Assembly (NCBI GenBank): GCA_021798135.1
Contig: JAJZYI010000048.1
Span: 1-13,994, forward strand
Length of the DNA: 13,994 bases
Direction: 5' to 3'
DNA from: Actinomycetes bacterium
GTDB lineage: Bacteria > Actinomycetota > Acidimicrobiia > Acidimicrobiales > UBA8190
Below the pieces are notes generated by a model that had not been told where the DNA came from, ran no database searches, and saw only the letters and a program-made list of their open reading frames with translations. Both the position numbers and the translations under genes were made by a program. Position 1 is the first letter of the stretch. The number at the start of each line of letters is the position of its first letter. Positions 1-5,720 of the stretch are shown in pieces.

Positions 1-128
1 GCGGCCCCGCCCGCGGCTGCGGCGGCGGCCCCGGCCACGGCTGCCGCAGCGACCACGGCCACGGCGGCGGCCAGCGGGCCACCCCCGTCACCTGGCCGGG
101 GCGTGCCGGCGGCACTCTCCTGGTTCAT
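1..128 (-). CDS. Start of an unidentified membrane or exported protein (truncated by window edge)
   Basis: An ATG at 128-126 opens a frame that stays open to the window edge (42 codons). It reads MNQESAAGTPRPGDGGGP and then a long Ala/Val/Gly stretch from about residue 19. That stretch could be a signal anchor or first membrane segment, although it is so alanine-rich that it could also be a low-complexity linker. The start lies only 5 nt after the stop of the upstream methyltransferase, so it would be the sixth gene of the sugar operon. No strong Shine-Dalgarno sequence is visible, so coupled translation is likely if the gene is real. The function cannot be told from this fragment; a polysaccharide export or polymerisation protein would fit the context, but that is a guess. 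Confidence 0.5.
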   Translation of the reverse strand, partial: MNQESAAGTPRPGDGGGPLAAAVAVVAAAAVAGAAAAAAGGA

Positions 129-133
129 GGCGC

Positions 134-1318
134 TCAGAGCACCCGGAGCTCGGCGTCGACGCCGAGCGCCTCCAGGGCGGCGGCGATCTCGGCCTGGTAC
201 TCGGCGTTCATGGCGATGACCACGTCGGGCCGGTACCCCTTCAGGAACTCGGGGGCGACGACGAGGTGCCCGGTGCCCGGCATGTACTTGCCCTGCTTGT
301 GCGGGTTGACGTCGACGGCGTAGGAGACCTGCTGGCCGCCGACGGCGGTCAGGAACGCCACCCCCTTGGAGCCCGCCCCCCAGATGACGGCGCGCCGACC
401 GGCGGCGGCGTCGCCTCGCAGCACGGACCGCCAGGCGGCCACGGTCGCGTCGACGGCGAGGGCGAAGTGGTCGGCTGCCGCCTCCACCTCCGCCGGCGTC
501 TCCTCGGCGGGCAGCGGTGCGGAGGCCGGGCCCGGGCGGGCGTCGAGCAGCAGGTACTGGTCGCCGTAGACGGTGGCGACGTCCAGCACGTCGAAGCCGG
601 TCGCCCGGAACAGGCGGGCGAGGGACCCGGCGGTGAAGTACGAGCAGTGCTCGTAGTACACGTCCCAGAACGCCGCCTCGCGCAGCACCCGCATGGTGTC
701 GGGCAGCTCGAACAGCACGACGGTGCGCTCCGGGTCGAGCCCGTCGCGCACCAGGCGGAGGAAGGCGGCGACCGGTCCGATGTGCTCGAGCGTGTGCCGG
801 CAGACCACCGCGTCGCCGGTCAGCTCGGCGTACGCGGGACCGTAGAAGTCGGCGATGAAGCGCATGCGCGACGCGGCCGGGCTGTCCATCCGGTCGGGCC
901 TGTAGCCGGGGTCGATGCCGATGCCCCGGTTGGCGCCGAGCTCGCACATGAGCGCGAGGAACTCGCCCTTGCCGCAGCCGATCTCCAGGATGTCGCGGCC
1001 GCGCAGGTCGTACCGGTCGATCCAGCCCTGGGCGACGTCCCGGGCGAAGCGCCGGAAGTGCGGGGAGAAGCCCTGGGTCTCCTCGTAGCGGGGGGAGTAC
1101 TCCGCCCGCTGCGGCTCGAACAGGGCGTTGAAGACGAACCCGCAGGAGCGGCACAGGTCGAGGCGGAGGTCCCCGGTGGGGAACTCGAGCGCGGCCCTGC
1201 GGTCGTCGACGAGCAGGCAGCTGTTCACCGGGATGCCCCGCTGCTCGTGGAACGGCCGCAGGTCGCTCGACCCGCAGCTCGGGCAGGTCCCGCCGAGGGG
1301 TGTGGTCGGTTCGCGCAC
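134..1318 (-). CDS. SAM-dependent C-methyltransferase-type protein, zinc-binding N-terminus (394 aa)
   Basis: The three-part architecture matches the sugar C-methyltransferases typified by TcaB9/NovU. An N-terminal zinc-binding module has C12-x2-C15 and C56-x2-C59. A Rossmann SAM domain has motif I ILEIGCGKGEF at about 110-120 and a conserved H179. A C-terminal second Rossmann-like domain has WGAGSKG at about 313-319 and VDVNPHKQGKYMPG at about 335-348. The catalytic-type motif YYEH is at 221-224. Family members methylate a carbon next to the keto group of an NDP-4-keto sugar; the exact substrate here is unknown. The start is GTG at 1318, with GAGGGAG upstream and only 9 nt after the previous stop. 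It is paralogous to the preceding gene, so the operon holds two such enzymes. An O- or N-methyltransferase role cannot be excluded. Confidence 0.9.
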   Translation of the reverse strand: MREPTTPLGGTCPSCGSSDLRPFHEQRGIPVNSCLLVDDRRAALEFPTGDLRLDLCRSCGFVFNALFEPQRAEYSPRYEETQGFSPHFRRFARDVAQGWIDRYDLRGRDILEIGCGKGEFLALMCELGANRGIGIDPGYRPDRMDSPAASRMRFIADFYGPAYAELTGDAVVCRHTLEHIGPVAAFLRLVRDGLDPERTVVLFELPDTMRVLREAAFWDVYYEHCSYFTAGSLARLFRATGFDVLDVATVYGDQYLLLDARPGPASAPLPAEETPAEVEAAADHFALAVDATVAAWRSVLRGDAAAGRRAVIWGAGSKGVAFLTAVGGQQVSYAVDVNPHKQGKYMPGTGHLVVAPEFLKGYRPDVVIAMNAEYQAEIAAALEALGVDAELRVL

Positions 1319-1327
1319 GGGTCTCCC

Positions 1328-2560
1328 TCAGATGACGGTGGGGGTGGGGACGGGGACGATGAAGCGGCCGCCGCGATCGAGGTACTCGTGCTGCTGGGCC
1401 GCGATCTCGGCGGCGAAGTTCCAGGCCAGGAGGAGCACGTAGTCCGGCATGTCCTGCACCAGGGCGTCGGTCGGGCGGATGGGCACGTGCACGCCCGGCA
1501 TGAGGAGGCCGTGCTTGTGGGGGTTGCGGTCGACCACGAAGTCGACCAGGTCCGTGCCGATGCCGGCGGTGTTGAGCAGGGTGCTGCCCTTGGCCGCGGC
1601 GCCGTAGGCGGCGATGGTGCTGCCGCCGGCCTTGAGCTTGGCCAGCAGCGCGTGGAGGTCGCGGGTGGTCCGCTCGACCCGCGTGCCGAAGTCCCGGTAG
1701 TGGGCCGGGTCGGCCAGCCCGGCGGCTCGCTCGGCGTCCAGCATGGCGCGGGCGCTTTCACCGACGGCGGGGTCGTGGCTCACCGTCCAGCGCAGCGTGC
1801 CCCCGTGGAGGTCGGGGAACTGCTCGACCTCGTTCAGGAACAGGCCGTGGCGCCTGACCAGCGCGTCGACCGACAGGCACGAGAAGTAGCAGAAGTGCTC
1901 GTGGTAGATGGTGTCGAAGGCGCCGCGGTCGATGAGCTCGCCGACCGAGGGGTTCTCGATGGTGGCGATCCCGTCGTCGGCGAGGAGGGTGGCGATGCCG
2001 GCGACGAAGCCGTTCAGGTCCGGCACGTGCGCCATCACGTTGTTGGCGATGATCACGTCCGCCCGCAGGCCCGCGGACCTGAGCCGGGCCGCCATCTCCC
2101 CGCCGAAGAACTCGGCGAGCGTGGGGACGCCGGCGGCGGACGCCGCGGCGGCCTGCTCCGGCGCGGGGTCGATGCCGAGGACCGGGATGCCCCGCTCCAC
2201 GAAGTTGCGCAGCAGGTAGCCGTCGTTGCTCGCCACCTCCACCACCAGGCTCCGCGCGTCGAGGCCGCGGCCGGCGACGAGGTTGTCGGCGTGACGGCGC
2301 GCGTGGTCGAGCAGCTGGGGCGAGTAGGAGGAGAAGTACAGGTAATTGTCGACGAAGAGCTCCCGAGGCTCGACCTCGTGGAGGATCTGCACCAGCGAGC
2401 AGCGGGGGCACACGGCCACGTCGAGCGGGTAGCGGGCCTCGGGCTCGCCGGCCGCTGCGGGGCGCACCAGCGCGTCCGCCAGCGGCGTGGAGCCGAGGGA
2501 GAGGAAGACCTCCAGGTCGTCGGAGCCGCACGAGCGGCAGCGGGCGTCAGGCGTCGGCAC
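1328..2560 (-). CDS. Sugar C-methyltransferase of the TcaB9/NovU type (410 aa)
   Basis: This is a class I SAM methyltransferase with the full sugar C-methyltransferase layout. Zinc cysteines are C8/C11 and C51/C54. The SAM-binding motif VVEVASNDGYLL is at about 106-117. H178 (VMAHVPD) and the YHEHF motif at 219-223 (Y219, E221, H222) correspond to the catalytic residues known from TcaB9. The C-terminal domain has AYGAAAKG at about 318-325 and VDRNPHKHG at about 343-351. It probably adds a methyl group to carbon 3 of an NDP-4-keto-deoxysugar; the nucleotide is likely CDP given the rfbF gene two positions upstream. The start is GTG at 2560, inside the end of the epimerase gene (14-nt overlap), and is supported by a perfect AGGAGG 9 nt upstream. 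Length is normal for the family. Confidence 0.93.
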   Translation of the reverse strand: MPTPDARCRSCGSDDLEVFLSLGSTPLADALVRPAAAGEPEARYPLDVAVCPRCSLVQILHEVEPRELFVDNYLYFSSYSPQLLDHARRHADNLVAGRGLDARSLVVEVASNDGYLLRNFVERGIPVLGIDPAPEQAAAASAAGVPTLAEFFGGEMAARLRSAGLRADVIIANNVMAHVPDLNGFVAGIATLLADDGIATIENPSVGELIDRGAFDTIYHEHFCYFSCLSVDALVRRHGLFLNEVEQFPDLHGGTLRWTVSHDPAVGESARAMLDAERAAGLADPAHYRDFGTRVERTTRDLHALLAKLKAGGSTIAAYGAAAKGSTLLNTAGIGTDLVDFVVDRNPHKHGLLMPGVHVPIRPTDALVQDMPDYVLLLAWNFAAEIAAQQHEYLDRGGRFIVPVPTPTVI

Positions 2561-3644
2561 GGGAGGCGGCCTCCTCGGCGGCGGGGTCGGGGGTGGCGGC
2601 GGCCAGGCGGGCGAGTGCCGCCATGCTCCACCGCAGGTCGGCGCCGAGCAGGCCGTCGGCCAGCAGGGCGCGGACGTGGCGGATCCGCTGCAGGCGCGCC
2701 CCGTCCAGGTCCTCGGCGCTCAGGCCGATCCGGCGGTAGGCCTCGGCGAGCTGCTCGGCACCGCGGGCGACCGTCCAGCGCGCCGCTGCCTCGGGGAACC
2801 TGGTCTCGAGCTTGGCGCAGCTCACCCGGTAGTTCCGGCGGTCGGGGCCCGCCCCCGGGGCGAAGCCGACGGAACTGCCGGCCACCGCCTGCTCGACCAG
2901 GCGGGCCACGTCGCGGACGCGGTAGTTCTCGGCGGTCGCGCCGACGTTGAACGCCTCGCCGTGGACGGCGGCCCGGTCCGCCTGGACGAGCACGGCGAAC
3001 GCCCGGGCGATGTCCTCGACGTGCACCAGGGGACGCCACGGCGTGCCGTCGCTCTTCATCCGGACCTCGCCGGTCGTGAAGGCGTAGCCGACCAGGTTGT
3101 TCACGACCAGGTCGCCCCGGAGCCGGCTCGACATGCCGTAGGCGGTGGCGTTGCGGAGGAAGGTGGGGCTGAAGTCGTCCCGGGCGAGCGCGGCGATGTC
3201 GCGCTCGGCGAGCACCTTGGACCGGCCGTAGGGGGTGACCGGGTTGAAGTCGGCGCTCTCGTCGATCAGGTCGTCGCCGTGGGCTCCGTACAGGCTGCAG
3301 CTCGACGACTGCAGGAACCGGCGGACCCCGGCCTCCCGGGCCATGCGGGCCACGTGGACGGCTCCGCGGTGGTTGACGTCGTAGGTCAGCTCCGGGTCGA
3401 GGTCGCCGAGGGGGTCGTTGGACAGGCCGGCCAGGTGGATGACGGCGTCGGCTCCGGCGAAGTCCGCGGGCGTGGTGTCGCGGACGTCGGTCCACAGCGT
3501 CGGCACCCCGGGCTCCTCGGGGCCGAAGCCGCACGCCTCGAACAGGCCGCAGTCGATGCCGGTGACCTCGTGCCCGGCTGCCACCAGCATGGGCGCGAGG
3601 ACGACGCCGATGTAGCCGCGGTTCCCGGTGACGATGATCTTCAT
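2547..3644 (-). CDS. NAD(P)-dependent sugar epimerase/reductase, extended SDR (365 aa)
   Basis: This is an extended short-chain dehydrogenase/reductase acting on nucleotide sugars. The dinucleotide-binding motif GNRGYIG is at 7-13. The acidic residue after beta-2 is D31 (GID). The SSSCSLYG strand is at 113-120 and the catalytic YGRSK at 139-143. The sequence is of the epimerase/ketoreductase type: it lacks the N-terminal features of CDP-glucose 4,6-dehydratase (RfbG). A C-terminal segment of about 100 residues would form the substrate domain. It probably epimerises or reduces a CDP-4-keto sugar made by its neighbours. ATG at 3644 lies 3 nt after the rfbF stop, with GGAG 7 nt before the ATG. 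The stop overlaps the next gene by 14 nt. The exact reaction cannot be read from the sequence. Confidence 0.92.
   Translation of the reverse strand: MKIIVTGNRGYIGVVLAPMLVAAGHEVTGIDCGLFEACGFGPEEPGVPTLWTDVRDTTPADFAGADAVIHLAGLSNDPLGDLDPELTYDVNHRGAVHVARMAREAGVRRFLQSSSCSLYGAHGDDLIDESADFNPVTPYGRSKVLAERDIAALARDDFSPTFLRNATAYGMSSRLRGDLVVNNLVGYAFTTGEVRMKSDGTPWRPLVHVEDIARAFAVLVQADRAAVHGEAFNVGATAENYRVRDVARLVEQAVAGSSVGFAPGAGPDRRNYRVSCAKLETRFPEAAARWTVARGAEQLAEAYRRIGLSAEDLDGARLQRIRHVRALLADGLLGADLRWSMAALARLAAATPDPAAEEAASRADA
2570..2575 (-). promoter_or_regulatory. Shine-Dalgarno site fixing the GTG start of the methyltransferase at 2560
   Basis: On the minus strand AGGAGG is followed by 9 nt and then GTG at 2560. 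It lies inside the 3' end of the epimerase gene. It supports an overlapping, translationally coupled start; the next ATG in frame is about 155 codons further in. Confidence 0.8.
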
Positions 3645-3647
3645 GGC

Positions 3648-4418
3648 TCAGCTCCATACCTTCCACGGCGCCCGGCCGTCGTCCCACAGCTCCTGCAGGA
3701 GCCGCCTGTCGCGAAGGGTGTCCATGCACTGCCAGAACGAGTAGTGCCGGTAGGCCATCAGCTGGCCGTCCTTGGCCAGCCGCTCGAGCGGCTCGCGTTC
3801 GAAGTGGGTGTCGTCGCCGGCGATGTAGTCGAAGACCGCCGGCTCGAGCACGAAGAACGCACCGTTGATCCAGCCCTCGCCGGTCTGGGGCTTCTCGGAG
3901 AACTCGGCGACGGCGTCGCCGTCGAGCACGATGTGGCCGAACCGGGCGGGGGGCCGTACCGCCGTCATGGTGGCGATGCGGCCGTGCGACCGGTGGAACG
4001 CCAGGAGCCGGTCGAGGTCGACGTCGGCCACCCCGTCGCCCCAGGTGAGCATGAACGGCTCGTCGCCGATGTGGGGGGCGAGCCGCTTGATCCGGCCGCC
4101 GGTCTGCGTCCTGACACCCGTGTCGATCAGCTCGACGGTCCAGTCGGGCAGCCCAGGCCGCTCGAGCCGGACCGCCCCGGACCCGAGGTCGACCGTCATG
4201 TCGCTGGCCAGTGAGCGGTACTCCATGAAGTACCGCTTGATGACGTGGCCCTTGTACCCGAGCGCCACGACGAACTCGCGCAGGCCGTAGTGGGCGTAGT
4301 GCTGCATGATGTGCCACAGGATCGGCTGGTCGCCGATGGACACCATCGGCTTGGGCTTGGTCTCGGTCTCCTCCGCCAGGCGCGACCCGACACCACCGGC
4401 GAGGATGGCCACCTTCAT
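3648..4418 (-). CDS. rfbF: Glucose-1-phosphate cytidylyltransferase (256 aa)
   Basis: The enzyme makes CDP-glucose from CTP and glucose 1-phosphate, the first committed step to CDP-linked deoxysugars. Visible are the nucleotidyltransferase signature LAGGVGSRL at 6-14 with KPKPM at 21-25, and WGDGVAD at 126-132 with the probable metal-binding D128. FSEKP at 173-177 and GWINGAFFV at 182-190 are typical of RfbF, and so is the 256-residue length. I start it at ATG 4418. The frame stays open further upstream, but GGGAGGTG precedes this ATG at good distance, and the upstream glycosyltransferase stop overlaps it as ATGA. RfbF normally works with CDP-glucose 4,6-dehydratase, which is absent from this window. 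The step-one assignment is firm; the final sugar is unknown. Confidence 0.95.
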   Translation of the reverse strand: MKVAILAGGVGSRLAEETETKPKPMVSIGDQPILWHIMQHYAHYGLREFVVALGYKGHVIKRYFMEYRSLASDMTVDLGSGAVRLERPGLPDWTVELIDTGVRTQTGGRIKRLAPHIGDEPFMLTWGDGVADVDLDRLLAFHRSHGRIATMTAVRPPARFGHIVLDGDAVAEFSEKPQTGEGWINGAFFVLEPAVFDYIAGDDTHFEREPLERLAKDGQLMAYRHYSFWQCMDTLRDRRLLQELWDDGRAPWKVWS

Positions 4419-5431
4419 CGGGCCACCTCCCTCGCGGCCCGGTGCCCGTCGGCGCCGTGGTCGCCGCGTGGCGCCCCGCTGGCGGCGATGGCTGCTGCGT
4501 CGTCGCCGGGCACGCCGTGCCCGGCCCCGGGGGCGTCGCCCGCGACGGCGTCGTTGCCAGGCCTCGCACCCGGCTCCGGGCCCGTGGCCGGGCCCGGAGC
4601 CGGGTGACGGCGGCGGCGCTCGTGCAGCAGGGTGCGGAGGACCCGCTGGCCGTCGCGGAAGGAGCGGAGGCTGGACTGGCCGGCGCGCCTGGGCAGTTCC
4701 AGGCTGGGCACCTCGGCGATGCGCAGCCCGGCGAGGACGGCGCGCACCGTGACCTCGGTCTCGATCTCGAAGCCTGCCGACCGCAGGTCGAGGTGGTCGA
4801 GGTAGCGGCGGCGGAACGCGAAGAAGCCGTAGCACAGGTCGGTGAGCCGGGTCCCGTAGAGGACGTTGGCCACGGCCAGGAGCACCCGGTTGCCGAACTT
4901 GCGGAGGGGCGTGATGTCGAGCGACCCGCCGCCGCCGACGAAGCGCGAGCCCTTCACGTAGTCGTAGCCGTGCTCCAGGAAGTACAGGAGCTGGGGGATC
5001 TCGGCCGGCGACATGCTGCCGTCGGCGTCCATGGCCACGATGACGTCCCCCGACGCGGCGGCGAAGCCGGCGCGAAGCGCGTTGCCCTTCCCCGGCTCGG
5101 GCTCGCTCAGGACCACGATGTCGGGACGGCACGAGCGGGCCATCTCCTGGGTCACGTCGGACGACTGCCCGTCGACGAGGATGACCTCGTCGATCCACCC
5201 CGGCACGGCGCTGAGCACGGCGGCGAGGTTGCGCGCCTCGTTCTTGGCGGGGATGACGAGGCTGACGGTGGGCGTCCCCGGCCGCCGCTCGTTGCGCCGG
5301 TCGTTGCTGGCGGGCCGGGCGGCGTCGCCGTTCGGCCCTGCGGCGACAACGGGAAGGGCCGCCGTGGGTTCCACCAGCGCGCCGTCACGGCGGGTGCCTC
5401 GCCCGTCGCTGGTCGGTAGCGTGAGTGGCAT
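4415..5431 (-). CDS. Family 2 glycosyltransferase, dolichol-phosphate-mannosyltransferase-like (338 aa)
   Basis: A GT-A fold glycosyltransferase domain spans about residues 55-275. VSLVIPAKNEA is at 56-66 and EVILVDGQSSD at 82-92. The nucleotide and metal site is DADGS at 135-139. LTDLCYGFFAF is at 196-206, and the RRAGQSS segment at 248-254 resembles the acceptor loop of polyprenyl-phosphate glycosyltransferases. No transmembrane segments follow the domain, so it is likely a cytoplasmic or membrane-peripheral enzyme that transfers a sugar to a lipid carrier or growing glycan. The first 50 residues and the last 60 are low-complexity (Pro/Gly/Ala/Arg) and are not part of the core fold. ATG 5431 is preceded by GAAAGG. 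It is the first gene of the operon, and its stop overlaps the rfbF start by 4 nt (ATGA). Confidence 0.92.
   Translation of the reverse strand: MPLTLPTSDGRGTRRDGALVEPTAALPVVAAGPNGDAARPASNDRRNERRPGTPTVSLVIPAKNEARNLAAVLSAVPGWIDEVILVDGQSSDVTQEMARSCRPDIVVLSEPEPGKGNALRAGFAAASGDVIVAMDADGSMSPAEIPQLLYFLEHGYDYVKGSRFVGGGGSLDITPLRKFGNRVLLAVANVLYGTRLTDLCYGFFAFRRRYLDHLDLRSAGFEIETEVTVRAVLAGLRIAEVPSLELPRRAGQSSLRSFRDGQRVLRTLLHERRRRHPAPGPATGPEPGARPGNDAVAGDAPGAGHGVPGDDAAAIAASGAPRGDHGADGHRAAREVAR
4567..4606. repeat. 18-bp perfect inverted repeat inside the glycosyltransferase tail
   Basis: Bases 4567-4584 are the exact reverse complement of 4589-4606, with a 4-nt loop. The hairpin lies in the part of the gene that encodes the low-complexity PAPGPATGPEPGARPG tail, about 150 nt before the rfbF start. 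It may be a mobile palindromic unit, an intra-operon attenuator or an mRNA-stability element, or a by-product of Pro/Gly codon runs. Confidence 0.7.
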
Positions 5432-5630
5432 GGTCGTGTGCCTTTCGAGCGGGCCGCATCGGCAACCGGTCCTCGGTGCCAGTGTGCGGGCCGGAGGGGC
5501 ACGGCTGCGACCGCCAACGGCGTGATTTGGTGCTACTCCGTTTGGGGGAGGGGGGCGGCAACGTCTGCTGCCCGGGTACCGGCATGGGCCGATCGCGGTA
5601 GGCGGCGTGCGGCGGCTCCGGGACGCGACG
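5432..5630 (-). promoter_or_regulatory. Upstream region and probable promoter of the sugar operon
   Basis: About 200 bp separate the start of the glycosyltransferase from the terminator hairpins of the preceding gene, so the promoter of the five-gene operon must lie here. The only less GC-rich pocket is near 5521-5546. It includes an imperfect inverted repeat (CCAAACGG and CCGTTGG on the minus strand, 17 nt apart). I see no convincing -35/-10 pair and do not assign a start site. Confidence 0.35.
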
Positions 5631-5658
5631 GGGCCCCGGCGCTGCTGCGCCGGGGCCC
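5631..5658 (-). terminator. GC-rich hairpin, second of two after the GH16 lipoprotein gene
   Basis: A perfect 12-bp stem (5631-5642 with 5647-5658) encloses the 4-nt loop TGCT. There is no U-tract, as is common for hairpins in GC-rich actinobacteria. It backs up the hairpin at 5680-5714 and insulates the downstream operon. Confidence 0.65.
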
Positions 5659-5679
5659 GCGACGGTGGGGCGCGGTGGG

Positions 5680-5714
5680 GGGTCCCGCCGGCCGTGGACC
5701 GGCCGGCGGGACCC
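5680..5714 (-). terminator. Strong terminator hairpin just after the GH16 lipoprotein gene
   Basis: A perfect 15-bp stem (5680-5694 with 5700-5714) encloses a 5-nt loop and begins 6 nt after the stop codon at 5721-5723. No run of U follows. Position and strength make termination or 3'-end stabilisation the likely role. Confidence 0.72.
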
Positions 5715-5720
5715 AGCCGC

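Noticed and set aside
266..2950. An 894-codon open frame on the plus strand, opposite the methyltransferase genes
   Set aside because: It is antisense to well-supported genes. The translation is Gly/Val/Arg/His-rich without domains, as expected opposite GC-rich coding DNA.
2053..4569. Long minus-strand frame (838 codons) overlapping the epimerase and rfbF
   Set aside because: Arg/Pro-rich shadow of genes in other frames; no motif and no ribosome site.
4419..5198. Upstream extension of rfbF by about 260 codons
   Set aside because: The extension is an out-of-frame, Arg-rich reading of the glycosyltransferase gene. RfbF family length and ribosome site both point to ATG 4418.
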